Part shown: one piece after another, positions 1-10,178 of the stretch
How positions within the stretch are numbered: the stretch's first letter is position 1
Layout: every line of letters begins with the position of its first letter
NCBI GenBank assembly: GCA_905182035.1
Contig: CAJIZL010000001.1
Span: 1 to 64,000, forward strand
Direction of reading: 5' to 3'
Length of the DNA stretch: 64,000 nucleotides
From: Oceanospirillaceae bacterium ASP10-02a
Lineage (GTDB): Bacteria > Pseudomonadota > Gammaproteobacteria > Pseudomonadales > Balneatricaceae
The notes under the pieces: generated by a model
The model's input: only the letters and a program-made list of their open reading frames with translations
Database searches by the model: none
Told to the model about the DNA's origin: nothing
Program-made: the position numbers and the translations under genes

Positions 1-374
1 TTTAAATCTACCGCGTATTTTTTAAGCAGGGCCATGGGCACAATCTCCAAAGCCCCGATATGGGTACTTTGAAGATATAGTCTTGGAGCCATACCATTTT
101 TCTCTGCCTCTAACCATCGCCCAGCGCATACACACCAACTATCTCCAGGTCCTAAGCCTTTAAAATTAAATGCAGGCACAGGGGTAGATAAATCATTTCC
201 TTTAGATTTTGAATATTCTAAAAACTCCTGCGAAGTTTCGATACAAACTGTATGAGAACCAAAGTCATCTTTACACGTATTACACGCGCCATCTCGGTAG
301 AACCCAGTGATTGGATCTATTCCACAGATTTCTAATTTTTCACCAAATACGTTAATCGGTTCATCCATTTTCAT
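1..374 (-). CDS. DUF2237 family protein, 3' end cut by window edge
   Basis: The 124 visible residues match the small DUF2237 (COG3651) family: a TGFYRDGACNTC segment (residues 23-34), GSHTVC (39-44), GNDLSTPVP (59-67) and GDSWCVCAGRW (77-87). The six cysteines at 17, 31, 34, 44, 81 and 83 suggest metal binding, but no function is established that I know of. Start chosen at 374 (Met-Lys-Met-Asp); Met3 at 368 is an equal alternative. No stop lies within the window, so the C terminus is missing. It lies 107 bp downstream of the PPOX gene on the same strand, with an inverted repeat between them. Confidence 0.8.
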   Translation of the reverse strand, partial: MKMDEPINVFGEKLEICGIDPITGFYRDGACNTCKDDFGSHTVCIETSQEFLEYSKSKGNDLSTPVPAFNFKGLGPGDSWCVCAGRWLEAEKNGMAPRLYLQSTHIGALEIVPMALLKKYAVDL

Positions 375-429
375 TATTCTAATACCTTTGTTTTATAACT
401 AATAGAAAACTAACGCCTAAATTTTTGGT

Positions 430-480
430 AAATTCAAGTGCATTAGAAAGTGATTCCGAACATGCACTTGTTACGAATTT
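430..480. repeat. Inverted repeat between the PPOX and DUF2237 genes
   Basis: CAAGTGCAT at 435-443 is repeated inverted as ATGCACTTG at 462-470, with an 18 bp spacer. The flanks AAATTC (430-435) and GAATTT (475-480) can extend the pairing with a small bulge. It lies just past the stop of the leftward PPOX gene, so it may be a transcript-end hairpin. There is no T-run directly after the stem, so a classical rho-independent terminator is not shown. Confidence 0.45.
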
Positions 481-481
481 A

Positions 482-1087
482 CTATAAATCGCGCTGATAT
501 CGAGCCACCATGTCTGCTTGAGCTTCTGGCGTATCATTTACTGAAAGTTGGTCATTCATCATTTTCCCAATAGTCGGAAATGCTGCACGATCAACCTTTG
601 ATGAAGATGCCCACAGTTCCGAACGCATTAACGCCTTGGCACAATGCAAAAACACTTCCTTAATGGTTAGCTCGATACACGTTTTTGGAGGGTTAGGATA
701 ATTGGAAAATAAGTTTAAATATTCAGCTGAGGTGGAAATACGAGCCATCCCATTAACTCTGAGTGTTTCGTCAACGCCTGGTATTAAAAACAGGCAACCA
801 AGATCACCCGTTTCAACGATATTAACGAGGCTATCTAAGCGGTTATTACCTTTTCCGTCAGGAAAAATTATGCAATTCTCGCTCAACACTTTAACAAATC
901 CAGGCTTTCCCCCACGGGGAGAGCAATCGACTAAACCAGTTTTCGAGCGGCTAGAAATAGTGACAAATGGAGAGTGTGCTATAAAGTTAATGGAGTGCTG
1001 CTCTAACGAAGGTAGCTGTTTGTCTTTAGCACGCCCCTTTGGGTAGCCATAAATTTCTCTAAGTTGTTTTTCTGATTCAATGTACAT
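482..1087 (-). CDS. Pyridoxamine 5'-phosphate oxidase-family FMN-binding protein
   Basis: A 201-residue split-barrel flavoprotein of the PPOX class. Signature segments are FVTISSRSKTGLVDCSPRGG (residues 41-60), FPDGKGNNRLDSL (75-87) and IPGVDETLRVNGMA (102-115). These resemble the DR2398/MSMEG_1061 subgroup rather than PdxH, so oxidation of pyridoxine phosphate is unlikely; family members bind FMN or F420 and reduce or oxidise small molecules, and the substrate here is unknown. The start gives a normal family length. It is probably co-oriented with, but not clearly co-transcribed with, the DUF2237 gene downstream. Confidence 0.82.
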   Translation of the reverse strand: MYIESEKQLREIYGYPKGRAKDKQLPSLEQHSINFIAHSPFVTISSRSKTGLVDCSPRGGKPGFVKVLSENCIIFPDGKGNNRLDSLVNIVETGDLGCLFLIPGVDETLRVNGMARISTSAEYLNLFSNYPNPPKTCIELTIKEVFLHCAKALMRSELWASSSKVDRAAFPTIGKMMNDQLSVNDTPEAQADMVARYQRDL

Positions 1088-1154
1088 AGCTATCCATGAT
1101 ACTTAACAGTCTATTTACTAGGCTCCTTAGCCCAACACCATGACTTCATCATTA

Positions 1155-2027
1155 TTAGAGCGGCAAATTGAGCAGTGCCAAATCCACTTCTTCACATACT
1201 TGCTCATTACTTAAGCGTTCTGTTTGTTTAAAGTTGTGCAGACGGGTATCCATAAGGTGAGACGGCACTACGTTTTGTAGTGATTTAGTCATACTTTCTA
1301 TGCGACCTGGGTGATTTTTTTCCCAATCTCGCAACATGGCTTTAATGTGCTGGCGTTGAAGGTTATCTTGGGAGCCACATAGGTTACAGGGAATAATAGG
1401 GAAGCCCTTCAGTTGTGAGTACTCTTCTATGTCTTGCTCACGGGCATAAGCCATTGGACGAATTACAGTATTTAACCCATCATCGCTTAATAAACGCGCA
1501 GGCATAGCTTTAAGCTTGCCACCGTGGAACATGTTTAACAACAAGGTTTCTAAAATGTCATCGCGGTGGTGGCCTAAGGCAATTTTAGTAATACTGCGTT
1601 CTTGAGCAAAGCGATACAAGGTGCCACGGCGCATACGCGAGCATAAACCACAGGTGGTTTTGCCTTCTTCAATCACAGATTTCACCACACTGTACGTGTC
1701 GCGCTCAATAATATGAAAATTCACACCCACTTGATCTAGGTATTTTGGCAATATATGTTCTGGGAAATCGGGTTGTTTTTGGTCTAAATTAACAGCCAGT
1801 ATATCAAAATCGATGGGGGCACTTTTTTGTAGCTGCATCAATATGTCGAGCATGGCATAAGAATCTTTACCACCAGACACACACACCATCACCTTGTCGC
1901 CCTGCTCTATCATGGCGTAATCATCGATGGCTCGGCCCACGTCACGGCGCAAACGCTTTTGTAGCTTTTGTTGACGTTTAGCATGGTCCTGAGCATTAAC
2001 TTCTGGATAGGTCACGAGGGTTACCAC
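1155..2027 (-). CDS. ttcA: tRNA 2-thiocytidine(32) biosynthesis protein TtcA
   Basis: A 290-residue PP-loop ATPase that thiolates cytidine 32 of certain tRNAs using a 4Fe-4S cluster. The PP-loop SGGKDS is at residues 51-56, and the two CxxC pairs expected for the cluster are at Cys126/Cys129 (TCGLC) and Cys214/Cys217 (PCNLC). Length matches the family. Its start overlaps the end of the DUF2058 gene by 7 bp, so the two are translationally linked. The downstream 67 bp to the PPOX gene show no clear terminator. Confidence 0.96.
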   Translation of the reverse strand: MVTLVTYPEVNAQDHAKRQQKLQKRLRRDVGRAIDDYAMIEQGDKVMVCVSGGKDSYAMLDILMQLQKSAPIDFDILAVNLDQKQPDFPEHILPKYLDQVGVNFHIIERDTYSVVKSVIEEGKTTCGLCSRMRRGTLYRFAQERSITKIALGHHRDDILETLLLNMFHGGKLKAMPARLLSDDGLNTVIRPMAYAREQDIEEYSQLKGFPIIPCNLCGSQDNLQRQHIKAMLRDWEKNHPGRIESMTKSLQNVVPSHLMDTRLHNFKQTERLSNEQVCEEVDLALLNLPL

Positions 2028-2560
2028 ATTAAATCATCTGGAATAACAAAATCTGCATAAGGATCATCTTTATCTGCAATGGTATCTGTTGCAGACTCAG
2101 CACGAATAATGAAGGTATCTGGTGCACGTTCTTCAATACGCAAGGCAACGTTTGCGGGTACCACAGAATAGTGATCATCTAACCCCACAATAACCAGCGA
2201 GCCACGGCTTAAGGCAGCTTGCTGCATGGCGTTAACGTATAGTTTTTTAATAGCTTTACCATCAACAAAATTGTAGGTGACTTCACCACCCGTTAAGTCT
2301 AGTCGACAGCGTTCTAACATTTGTTTAACTTGAGCAATCACCGCTCGGTCTTGATGTTGCGCGTCACGCTGGGCGTTCAGTTGTTTAGAGCGACTTGCTT
2401 GTGCTTGTTTTTCGCTAAAAGCACGTTGCGCTGCGGTTTCGCCCACATCAACACCTTTGCGCACATCTCGAGTTTGTTTCTTTTTTGACTTAGTAGCTTG
2501 CTTAGATTGCTTTTCGTTGGCCAAACCGGCCTTTAGCAACTGATCTTGTAAACTGGCCAT
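2021..2560 (-). CDS. yaiL: DUF2058 family protein (YaiL-like)
   Basis: A 179-residue basic, Lys/Gln-rich protein beginning [13 protein letters not shown], the typical DUF2058 N terminus, followed by a charged stretch to about residue 80 and a more globular end with [13 protein letters not shown] near residue 97. The family (E. coli YaiL) is described as nucleoprotein-like, but no biochemical role is established. It overlaps ttcA by 7 bp and is separated from recQ upstream by 65 bp. Confidence 0.85.
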   Translation of the reverse strand: MASLQDQLLKAGLANEKQSKQATKSKKKQTRDVRKGVDVGETAAQRAFSEKQAQASRSKQLNAQRDAQHQDRAVIAQVKQMLERCRLDLTGGEVTYNFVDGKAIKKLYVNAMQQAALSRGSLVIVGLDDHYSVVPANVALRIEERAPDTFIIRAESATDTIADKDDPYADFVIPDDLMW

Positions 2561-2625
2561 TAATGGCTTCCTTTAGAATAATAGTATAAGCCTTTTCGGC
2601 TGATTAATAATTTTACCATAGCTGA

Positions 2626-4425
2626 CTAGGTGTGTTGTTGAATTAAAGCTAAAAAGTCATCCCCGTAGCGGTCTAGTTTCTTTTCACCCACACCATGTAC
2701 GTGGCTCATCTCCAAAAGCGACTGAGGTTTTGCATGCAGCATTTCTAACAAAGAAGAATCACTAAAAATCACGTAAGGTGGTACCTTTTGATCTTGTGCT
2801 AAGGCCATACGCAACTCCCTGAGTAACTGCCATAAATCCATATCGACATCGGCTATTTGAAGTCGTGCTTTGGCTGCTTTTGGTGTCTTAATAGACACCT
2901 TACGATCAAGCCGCAGTTGTAACTTTGCCTCACCTTTAAGTAACGGTCTGCAAGGTGGTAATAAGCGCAAACCACCATAGTTTTCTGGATCACTTGACAC
3001 TAGGCCCAAAGCCAGCAGTTGCCGATACACCGAACGCCATTGTTTTTGGTCCAACTCCTGACCTAATGCGAAGGTGGATATTTTGTCATGCCCTGAGGCT
3101 TTAATTTTGTCTGTGGGCTTACCCATTAAGACGTCGATTAAATGGGCTACGCCATAGCGTTGGCCGCTGCGGAAAATACAAGATAGTGCCTTACGAGCCA
3201 CTTCGGTGCCATCAAACGTAGCTACAGGTTCTAAACAGTTATCACAATTGCCACAACTACTGGAAGAGGTTTCGTTAAAATAGCTTAGAATGGCTTGCCT
3301 GCGGCAATGGGTAATTTCACACAAGCCTAACATGGCATCCAGCTTGGATTGTTCTGAACGCTTAATACCCGCGTCCATATCTGTTTGTTCTAGCCGTTGT
3401 CGCAGCCACATTACGTCTTGGAGGCCGTAAACCATCCATGCGTCTGCAGGTAAGCCATCACGCCCAGCTCGGCCTGTTTCTTGATAATAAGATTCAATAC
3501 TTTTGGGTAAATCTAAGTGCGCCACAAAACGTACATTAGGTTTATCAATGCCCATACCAAAAGCAATGGTCGCCACCATCACTAAGCCTTCTTCATTGAG
3601 GAATCGCTGTTGATTATGAGCTCTTTTCTCTGGTCCCAATCCTGCATGATAAGGCAAAGCCGCAACACCTTGCTCTACCAGCCAAAGGGCCGTTTCGTCT
3701 ACCTTTTTGCGCGACATACAGTATACGATGCCAGCATTACCTTGGTGCTGTAGTTGCACAAAGTCCAATAACTGTTGCTTACCTTTTTGCTTTTGCATTA
3801 TACGGTAACGAATATTAGGCCGATCAAAACTGCTGATGTATTGTTGCGCTTGGTTCAGGCCCAAGCGCTTTACCATTTCCTGCTGCGTAGGCCTGTCTGC
3901 AGTGGCAGTGAGCGCCATTCTAGGGATATGTGGGAAATTTTGTTGCAAACATTCTAGCTGAAGGTATTCGGGCCTAAAATCATGCCCCCATTGAGACACA
4001 CAGTGAGCTTCATCAATGGCAAATAACGCCACCTTACAAGACCTCAGTAAATTCATACATGCATCAGTCATCAAACGTTCAGGCGAGACATAAAGTAAGT
4101 CTAGATGGCCATTCAATGCTTGTTGTTCTATTTCATCCTGCAGCTGCCAATCAATACCAGAATGTAACGCCTGCGCATTCACTCCCAGTTGTTGCAAGCT
4201 GGATACTTGATCTTGCATTAATGCAATCAAAGGTGAGATCACTACCCCAACACCCTCTCTAATGAGTGCTGGGATTTGATAACAAATGGATTTGCCACCA
4301 CCTGTGGGCATTAACACTAACGCATCGCCACCATCGATGACATGTTGGATTACGTCCAGTTGGTGGCCACGAAAATATTCGTAGCCAAAGAGGCTGTGCA
4401 GGAGCTGTTGCGGAGTGTCATTCAT
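2626..4425 (-). CDS. recQ: ATP-dependent DNA helicase RecQ
   Basis: A 599-residue 3'-5' superfamily 2 helicase of the RecF recombination pathway. The order is a helicase core with Walker A PTGGGKS (residues 40-46), DEAH box (138-141) and the motif VI region [10 protein letters not shown] (315-324); a RecQ C-terminal zinc site with Cys374, 391, 394 and 397; a winged helix; and an HRDC domain from about residue 525 to the end, with [12 protein letters not shown]. Length matches E. coli RecQ (about 610). It has 189 bp upstream before the divergent YecA-like gene. Confidence 0.97.
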   Translation of the reverse strand: MNDTPQQLLHSLFGYEYFRGHQLDVIQHVIDGGDALVLMPTGGGKSICYQIPALIREGVGVVISPLIALMQDQVSSLQQLGVNAQALHSGIDWQLQDEIEQQALNGHLDLLYVSPERLMTDACMNLLRSCKVALFAIDEAHCVSQWGHDFRPEYLQLECLQQNFPHIPRMALTATADRPTQQEMVKRLGLNQAQQYISSFDRPNIRYRIMQKQKGKQQLLDFVQLQHQGNAGIVYCMSRKKVDETALWLVEQGVAALPYHAGLGPEKRAHNQQRFLNEEGLVMVATIAFGMGIDKPNVRFVAHLDLPKSIESYYQETGRAGRDGLPADAWMVYGLQDVMWLRQRLEQTDMDAGIKRSEQSKLDAMLGLCEITHCRRQAILSYFNETSSSSCGNCDNCLEPVATFDGTEVARKALSCIFRSGQRYGVAHLIDVLMGKPTDKIKASGHDKISTFALGQELDQKQWRSVYRQLLALGLVSSDPENYGGLRLLPPCRPLLKGEAKLQLRLDRKVSIKTPKAAKARLQIADVDMDLWQLLRELRMALAQDQKVPPYVIFSDSSLLEMLHAKPQSLLEMSHVHGVGEKKLDRYGDDFLALIQQHT

Positions 4426-4614
4426 GGCGCGCTATTATCCTCGAAGGTAGCGCTACTGTCACCCTTATAACAAGCCTAGATGTGACTCAATGGCAAAAAT
4501 GCAAGCTGGCTGACGACACAGCCTGCCCAGACTGGACTAGCCGCCTAGTTTGATAGCTGTTAATGCCTACCATGAGTTACAATGGCTGACATTTACTTGA
4601 TTGAGTGACACCAC

Positions 4615-5241
4615 ATGTCCAGCACTCGCGACCCGTTAACGGATAGCCAAATAGACCAGCTCGATGCATACCTTTTGTCAGACAAGGTGCAAGAAGAAGC
4701 CCTAGATTACATTGCCCTCCATGGTTACCTTTGCGCCTTGGCCATCAGTCCAGCGCCTATGTCAGAGCATGACTGGTTAGAGCAAGTTATGGCTGAAAAA
4801 CCCGTTCTAGAAGACAGTGCTGAGCGCCATGAGATGCTCAACTTAATACGCCAAGAATTTGCCTTTTTGCAAGAATGTTTAGAATCTGACCAAGACATTG
4901 ATCTGCCATGTGATCTCACCCTAGAACTAGACCAAGAAGACGATTGTTTACTAGAATACTGGGCTCAAGGATTTATGGAACTTATATTTAGCCAAGAAGA
5001 TGTTTGGTTTTCTGAACAAGAAGAGGATGTAGCTGAATGCTTATTACCTTTCATGTTAGCAGCTAAATTAGATGAAGACGAAGAACTTGAAGAATTACGT
5101 CGCCAGCCTGAGTTTTGCCAACAGTTGTGTGAGCAAATTCCAGAATTACTACAAGATTTGTATTTGTTGTTCCGCGTACCTACCGACAAACCGAAAAGTG
5201 GTTACTCTGGCAAAAAAGCTTCGGGGCCAAGCAAACACTAA
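4615..5241 (+). CDS. YecA/YgfB (UPF0149) family protein
   Basis: A 208-residue, strongly acidic protein. The N-terminal half has the UPF0149 pattern: YIALHGYLCALAISP (residues 32-46), an acidic helix region, and YWAQGFMELI (121-130). The longer YecA proteins carry a C-terminal SEC-C zinc motif, but this one ends in a short basic Lys/Ser tail without it. No function is established. It is convergent with tupC, with only 6 bp between the two stops. Confidence 0.8.
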   Translation: MSSTRDPLTDSQIDQLDAYLLSDKVQEEALDYIALHGYLCALAISPAPMSEHDWLEQVMAEKPVLEDSAERHEMLNLIRQEFAFLQECLESDQDIDLPCDLTLELDQEDDCLLEYWAQGFMELIFSQEDVWFSEQEEDVAECLLPFMLAAKLDEDEELEELRRQPEFCQQLCEQIPELLQDLYLLFRVPTDKPKSGYSGKKASGPSKH

Positions 5242-5247
5242 GACTCC

Positions 5248-5874
5248 CTAAATCTGGACTGTAAGCTTACCTGCGGCTAACAACCAGTGCTGATTACACA
5301 ATTTAGTAAGGGCGTTGTCTTGATGGCAAGAGAGTAAAATGCCGGTGCCACGCTGGTGCAGGTCTTGCAGCATCTCTTCAATGCGCGTCACCGATCCTGT
5401 GTCCAAGTTACTGGCTGGCTCATCAAGCAAAACTAATGAAGGATCTAATACTAAGGCCCTAGCCAAAGCCAAGCGCTGACGTTCACCACCAGAAAGCAAA
5501 TGGGCTTGACGATATTGCAAATGATCTAAGCCCGCCCAAGCCAAAGCTTTATCCACTTTCTTAGTATTTTTCTCCCGTCTCATACGTAAACCATATTCCA
5601 CATTACTGCGAACATCCATGTCGAAAAGGTAGGTGTTTTGATGTAAATAGATGACGGCTTGTTGACGCACACTTTCCCCTACTGTAGGAATACGCCTAAC
5701 TTGACCTGAGGTAGGTTTTTGTATGCCAGCCATGATTTTCATTAAGGTGGACTTGCCTGCCCCGTTAGGACCATGCAGGTGCACTGCATCTTTACTAACA
5801 AGTTGCAATTTATCGATGACAAACAAGTCCTGTTCACCGTACCGATGACAAATTTGATCTAGCTCTAAGCGCAT
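5248..5874 (-). CDS. tupC: Tungstate ABC transporter, ATP-binding protein (TupC-like)
   Basis: A 208-residue ABC ATPase that would power tungstate import with the two genes upstream. Walker A GPNGAGKS is at residues 35-42, the signature LSGGERQR at 127-134 and Walker B LVLLDEP at 147-153. The short length, without the C-terminal TOBE domain of ModC-type ATPases, fits TupC. Its ATG shares one base with the tupB stop (TAATG), so translation is coupled. The substrate is inferred from tupA. Confidence 0.88.
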   Translation of the reverse strand: MRLELDQICHRYGEQDLFVIDKLQLVSKDAVHLHGPNGAGKSTLMKIMAGIQKPTSGQVRRIPTVGESVRQQAVIYLHQNTYLFDMDVRSNVEYGLRMRREKNTKKVDKALAWAGLDHLQYRQAHLLSGGERQRLALARALVLDPSLVLLDEPASNLDTGSVTRIEEMLQDLHQRGTGILLSCHQDNALTKLCNQHWLLAAGKLTVQI

Positions 5875-6584
5875 TAGGTGCCATGCCTCAGAACGCGACT
5901 GTGACTCTGCATCCAGCCTAGACTTACATTAAGTGTCAAAGCCAGCACCAAAAGTACAATGCCAAGGGCAACGCCTTGTACAAATTCACCTTTGCCTGTT
6001 TCTAGGGCAATGGCGGTGGTGATATTACGGGTGTGATGCAATATGTTGCCGCCCACCATCATGGCACTTCCCACTTCTGCAATAATACGCCCAAAGGCTG
6101 TGACCACTGCTGCAAGTAACGCAAAACGCACTTCAAATAATAATGTAACGAAGGCCTGCCACGGATTAGCACCCAGGGTTTTGGCAGTTTCTAATACGCG
6201 GTGATCTGCGGCTTGGAAGGCACTTAAACTCATTGCCACCAATAATGGAAAACACAAGAGGATCTGGCCAATAATCATGGCTGGTCGAGTGAATAGAAGG
6301 TTGAGATCACCCAAGGGACCAGCGCGGGACAAGAGCATATAGAGCACCAGTCCAACCACTACAGTAGGCACTGCCAATAAACTATTTAGCACACTAATGG
6401 CAGCCCAACGGCCAGGAAAACGAAAATAAGCCAACATAAAGCCCGTGCTCAATGCTGGCAATAAAGCAATCAATAAAGCGCTGGCCGAAACACTAAAAGA
6501 CACTCCAACGATCCCCCACAGTTGAGGATCTCCACTCAAGAGTTGGGCGATAGCAGTACTACATGTAGTCCAAAGATCATTCAT
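5874..6584 (-). CDS. tupB: Tungstate ABC transporter permease (TupB-like)
   Basis: A 236-residue inner-membrane permease with several hydrophobic helices. The cytoplasmic loop FGRIIAEVGSAMMVGG (near residues 163-178) corresponds to the EAA-type motif that contacts the ATPase, and is typical of the tungstate permease family. It is 8 bp downstream of tupA and overlaps tupC by one base. Confidence 0.9.
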   Translation of the reverse strand: MNDLWTTCSTAIAQLLSGDPQLWGIVGVSFSVSASALLIALLPALSTGFMLAYFRFPGRWAAISVLNSLLAVPTVVVGLVLYMLLSRAGPLGDLNLLFTRPAMIIGQILLCFPLLVAMSLSAFQAADHRVLETAKTLGANPWQAFVTLLFEVRFALLAAVVTAFGRIIAEVGSAMMVGGNILHHTRNITTAIALETGKGEFVQGVALGIVLLVLALTLNVSLGWMQSHSRVLRHGT

Positions 6585-6592
6585 TGCGTTAG

Positions 6593-7405
6593 TTATTTAG
6601 CCGAAGGCACAAATAATACCTCACCATTAATACGGAAATTTCCAATCGCCTCTTGGCCTGCTGAACTCACCAGCCATTGGGCAAACTCACGAGCCGAATT
6701 GATATTAGCGTGACTATGACGTTTAGGGTTAACCAACATCACCTGATATGGATTAAGTAAACGTGGGTCACCTTCAAGTACTAAGGTTAATTCAAGCTTA
6801 TCTTTTAGAGCCAACCAGGTACCTCGGTCGGTCATGGCGTAGGCACCCATTTCAGAGGCCATTTGCAAACTGTGGCCCATGCCACGGCCAGACTCAAGAT
6901 AACCATCAAAATTTGGCAATGCACCAAGGTGTTGCCATAACTGCAATTCTTTTTTGTGGGTGCCTGAGTCATCACCACGAGAAATAAAACGCTTGTTAGA
7001 TGCTGCTATGAGAGACAGGCCATCGGTCACCGTCTGGGCTCCACTGACGTTTGCTGCATCTTCTTTCGGGCCCACTAGCACAAAATCGTTATACATAACC
7101 CTATGAGCTTCAATACCAAAACCTTGATCAACAAAACGTGCCTCTGCAGAAGGTGCATGAGTCATTACTAAATCTACATCACCATTCTCACCCATTCTTA
7201 ATGCTTTACCAGTACCTACGGAAATCACTTGCACCTCGGTATCACTAACTTGGGCATAATAATTTAATAAATAATCCAATAAACCTGAGTTGTAGGTGCT
7301 GGTGGTAGTCGCCAATCGAATGCTGTCGGCCAATGCTATACCGCTTACAAAGATCAACACAGTGACTAACACAGATCGCATAAGCAGTAATTGCAGATGT
7401 TTCAT
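6593..7405 (-). CDS. tupA: Tungstate ABC transporter substrate-binding protein (TupA-like)
   Basis: A 270-residue periplasmic oxyanion-binding protein. An N-terminal signal peptide (hydrophobic residues 5-26, ending ALA) precedes IRLATTTSTYNSGLLDYLL, the TupA signature whose TTTS segment contributes to anion binding in this family. GDDSGTHKKEL near residue 144 is a second conserved ligand region. Molybdate proteins (ModA) lack this TTTS-SGLL start. The gene begins 10 bp after the aroC stop, so it may be read from the aroC transcript. No tungsten or molybdenum enzyme gene lies in the window. Confidence 0.93.
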   Translation of the reverse strand: MKHLQLLLMRSVLVTVLIFVSGIALADSIRLATTTSTYNSGLLDYLLNYYAQVSDTEVQVISVGTGKALRMGENGDVDLVMTHAPSAEARFVDQGFGIEAHRVMYNDFVLVGPKEDAANVSGAQTVTDGLSLIAASNKRFISRGDDSGTHKKELQLWQHLGALPNFDGYLESGRGMGHSLQMASEMGAYAMTDRGTWLALKDKLELTLVLEGDPRLLNPYQVMLVNPKRHSHANINSAREFAQWLVSSAGQEAIGNFRINGEVLFVPSAK

Positions 7406-7415
7406 GGTGTCTTAT

Positions 7416-8501
7416 CTACTTAATAGCTGGAAGGTCATAATTAGTTGTACCCTGTTGCCCGCGTTGACGCAGGAAATGGTCCATTAAAGTTAACGCCATC
7501 ATCGCTTCAGCGATAGGTGTAGCACGGATACCTACACAGGGATCATGTCGGCCTTTGGTAATCACTTCCACTGCATCGCCATGAATATTGATGGATTGCC
7601 CTGGCAAATGTAAACTTGAAGTTGGCTTAAGGGCAATTCTGGCAATAATATCTTGGCCACTGCTTATACCACCTAAAATTCCACCAGCATGATTGGATAA
7701 AAAACCACCTGGCGTCATTTCATCACGGTGCTCTGTGCCACGCTGGGCAACCACTTCGAAGCCATCACCTATCTCTACACCTTTAACGGCATTAATGCTC
7801 ATTAGACCATGGGCTAATTCAGCGTCTAAGCGATCGAATACAGGCTCACCAATACCTGCGGCTACGCCCGTAGCAACAACGGTAACTTGTGCACCAATAG
7901 AATCACCCGATTTACGCAATGCATCCATGAACTGCTCAAGTTCTTCAAGCTTATCGGCTTGACCACAAAAAAACGGATTATCATTGACAATATCAGGTTC
8001 TGGGCAAGCCAATTTGATCGGGCCTAATTGCGATAAATAACCACTAATAGCAATACCGCGGCCAGCTAAAAATTTCTTAGCTACGGCGCCGGCGGCAACT
8101 CGCATAGCTGTCTCGCGCGCTGACGATCGGCCACCACCTCGATAGTCACGTACACCATACTTATGCATGTAGGTGTAATCGGCATGAGCAGGGCGAAACT
8201 GGTCCTTTATGTTGCCATAATCCTTAGATCGTTGGTCAGTGTTTTCAATCATTAGGCCAATAGGAGTCCCTGTAGTTCGGCCTTCAAACACACCTGATAA
8301 AATACGCACTTGGTCAGCTTCTCGGCGCTGGGTGGTGTGTCTTGATTTGCCTGGCTTACGGCGATCTAAATCAACCTGTAGGTCAGCCTCAGTTAACTCA
8401 ACACCCGCAGGGCAACCATCAATTGTAGCGCCTAACGCTGGGCCGTGGCTTTCACCAAAAGTAGTGACCGTAAATAACTTACCGAAGGTATTACCAGACA
8501 T
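7416..8501 (-). CDS. aroC: Chorismate synthase
   Basis: A 361-residue FMN-dependent enzyme converting EPSP to chorismate, the last common step of aromatic synthesis. The three family signatures are present: [18 protein letters not shown] (residues 16-33), [11 protein letters not shown] (51-61), and the [19 protein letters not shown] region near residues 120-138. Length is standard. It follows prmB by 70 bp, the same prmB-aroC order as E. coli, and is followed unusually closely (10 bp) by tupA. The upstream steps encoded here include the aroA half of the 42484-44730 fusion. Confidence 0.98.
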   Translation of the reverse strand: MSGNTFGKLFTVTTFGESHGPALGATIDGCPAGVELTEADLQVDLDRRKPGKSRHTTQRREADQVRILSGVFEGRTTGTPIGLMIENTDQRSKDYGNIKDQFRPAHADYTYMHKYGVRDYRGGGRSSARETAMRVAAGAVAKKFLAGRGIAISGYLSQLGPIKLACPEPDIVNDNPFFCGQADKLEELEQFMDALRKSGDSIGAQVTVVATGVAAGIGEPVFDRLDAELAHGLMSINAVKGVEIGDGFEVVAQRGTEHRDEMTPGGFLSNHAGGILGGISSGQDIIARIALKPTSSLHLPGQSINIHGDAVEVITKGRHDPCVGIRATPIAEAMMALTLMDHFLRQRGQQGTTNYDLPAIK

Positions 8502-8571
8502 GGACTTTTTACTCTAGAATTTTACAGGCTAAATTATAGCTGGTTAGTGGACTCAGCCGCAAACAATGGAC

Positions 8572-9480
8572 TTATGAACGAGATTGATACCACGCATTAA
8601 ATCTTTCCTGGTACTGTTTACATTGGAGCCCTGTGAGGCAAAAAACACCATTACCACCTTGACTGAATTCAAGCCACATAAACGGTATCTCGGGTAAAGC
8701 GTGTTGCAGTGCTACTTCGCTATTGCCTACTTCAATCACAAGAAGGCCTTCTTCTGACAGCCAATCTGCAGCTTGTGACAAGATCGCTGCCGTAAGGTCT
8801 AAACCGTCATCACCTGAGACCAGTGCCAATTTTGGCTCGTGGGAAAATTCTACAGGCATGTCATCGTAGTCGTTGGCATCCACATAAGGGGGGTTGCTAA
8901 CGATCAAATCGTAGTATTTGGGGGGTAGACCAGAAAAAATATTAGAATCAAACACTTGCACCCTATCACCCACATCATGATCGTCGATATTTTGCTGACT
9001 CAGCAATAATGACGCTGGTGCAATGTCCACCATATCTACATGAGGAATATCCATGTGCAAGGCCATAGCAATACCAATACAACCACTGCCACAACACAGA
9101 TCTAGAGCAGTTTTCGGGGGCTGCATAATAAAAGGTGAAAAATGTTTAATAATGAGTTCTGCTATTGGAGAACGAGGGATAATGACATCCTCATTAACCC
9201 TAAAGGGGATGTCCGCAAACCAAGTTTCACCTAACAGATAAGGCAAAGGCAACCGCTGTTGAATACGTTGATCTAACCAATCCTGAACCCGCAGTAGCTG
9301 CTCATTAGTTAGCACCATTTGCAATTGATCTTTTTGTGTTTGCAGCGACATACCGCAGGCTCCCAACACCAAAAAAACAGCCTCATCCCAAGCATTGTCA
9401 GTGCCATGACCAAAGTAAACTTGAGCTCCAATAAGCGCAGCTTCCACCGTTTCTATGGCCTGTGATAGTCTAGTGGTCAT
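8572..9480 (-). CDS. prmB: 50S ribosomal protein L3 glutamine methyltransferase PrmB
   Basis: A 302-residue SAM-dependent methyltransferase that modifies a glutamine of ribosomal protein L3. The SAM-binding segment LDLCCGSG is at residues 127-134 and the N5-glutamine methyltransferase motif NPPY at 196-199. The open frame extends 68 codons further upstream to 9684, but the start at 9480 (MTTRLSQAIETVE) is preferred: it fits PrmB N termini, and the extension would run 109 bp into the divergent smr gene. PrmB lies directly upstream of aroC as in E. coli. Confidence 0.94.
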   Translation of the reverse strand: MTTRLSQAIETVEAALIGAQVYFGHGTDNAWDEAVFLVLGACGMSLQTQKDQLQMVLTNEQLLRVQDWLDQRIQQRLPLPYLLGETWFADIPFRVNEDVIIPRSPIAELIIKHFSPFIMQPPKTALDLCCGSGCIGIAMALHMDIPHVDMVDIAPASLLLSQQNIDDHDVGDRVQVFDSNIFSGLPPKYYDLIVSNPPYVDANDYDDMPVEFSHEPKLALVSGDDGLDLTAAILSQAADWLSEEGLLVIEVGNSEVALQHALPEIPFMWLEFSQGGNGVFCLTGLQCKQYQERFNAWYQSRS

Positions 9481-9575
9481 TGGTTTTTTTAATGAGAATA
9501 ATTTAATGTCGCCATTGTAAGCTAAGCCTTGTCCCGATACCATATTGCCATGAATACAAACTGCGTTACTCAAAC

Positions 9576-10178
9576 ATGAATTCCTCTTCGGACCAAGACC
9601 CACAAGACTCAGCGCCAGAGTTAGAATTTGGAGCTGTGTTTGGTGAAGCTTCACCGTTAAAAAAAACTGGCCGCCAAACCACACCGGCTGTTATGGGTGC
9701 AGATGCCCAAAGTACGGCTGCCCGCAGAGCTGCTGCAATTGAACTTGTACAGGAAAAAGCAGCCCTTGGGGAGCAAGGGTTTGAAATGGTTCAATCGGAA
9801 CAAAGTATTACCTATTCTCGTGTAGGGCTAGACGGTGGTAGCCTGCGCCGACTCAGCAATGGGCATATGCGTCCAACCCTCACCCTTGATTTGCATGGCT
9901 ATCGAGTAGAAACAGCACGGGATTCCGTATGGAACGCGGTTAAACACGGTCAAGCCGAAGGAGACCGCTGTTTGCTCATCATTCACGGCAAAGCTGGAGC
10001 GGGTTATAGAGACGAAAATGGTGAACTACGCGGCGCAGGCCAAGCCTTAATTAAGTCCCATGTGAACCACTGGTTGCAGCAGCTAGATGCTGTGCTAGCC
10101 TTTACTTCTGCCCTGCCGCAAGATGGTGGCACCGGTGCGTTATATGTATTACTTAAAAAGGTCCAAAAAAGAGGGTAA
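9576..10178 (+). CDS. Smr domain protein (SmrA/SmrB-like)
   Basis: A 200-residue protein with a disordered, charged N terminus and a C-terminal Smr domain from about residue 100. Its conserved segments are LDLHGYR (104-110), IIHGKAG (135-141) and GGTGALYVLLKK (184-195). Smr domains are nucleases; SmrB of E. coli cuts mRNA at collided ribosomes and lies divergent to prmB-aroC, exactly the arrangement seen here. The sequence details (GYR after DLH, the GGTGALYV ending) look more like the SmrA-type subgroup, so I leave the symbol empty. Confidence 0.88.
   Translation: MNSSSDQDPQDSAPELEFGAVFGEASPLKKTGRQTTPAVMGADAQSTAARRAAAIELVQEKAALGEQGFEMVQSEQSITYSRVGLDGGSLRRLSNGHMRPTLTLDLHGYRVETARDSVWNAVKHGQAEGDRCLLIIHGKAGAGYRDENGELRGAGQALIKSHVNHWLQQLDAVLAFTSALPQDGGTGALYVLLKKVQKRG

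Noticed and set aside
430-480. Possible integron attC site near the first two genes, because of the inverted repeat and a nearby GGCGTTAG on the minus strand.
   Set aside because: The repeat arms are not placed symmetrically with respect to the GTTAG, the R'' partner does not fit, and no integrase or cassette array is present.
2591-2604. AGCC/GGCT hairpin downstream of recQ as a terminator.
   Set aside because: Only four base pairs and no T-run.
4965-5189. Serine-rich open frame opposite the YecA-like gene.
   Set aside because: It is an antisense reading of acidic codons (Glu/Asp give Ser-rich products) and has no independent support.
9481-9684. N-terminal extension of prmB by 68 codons.
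   Set aside because: It overlaps the divergent smr gene, its sequence is unlike PrmB N termini, and a good ATG exists at 9480.
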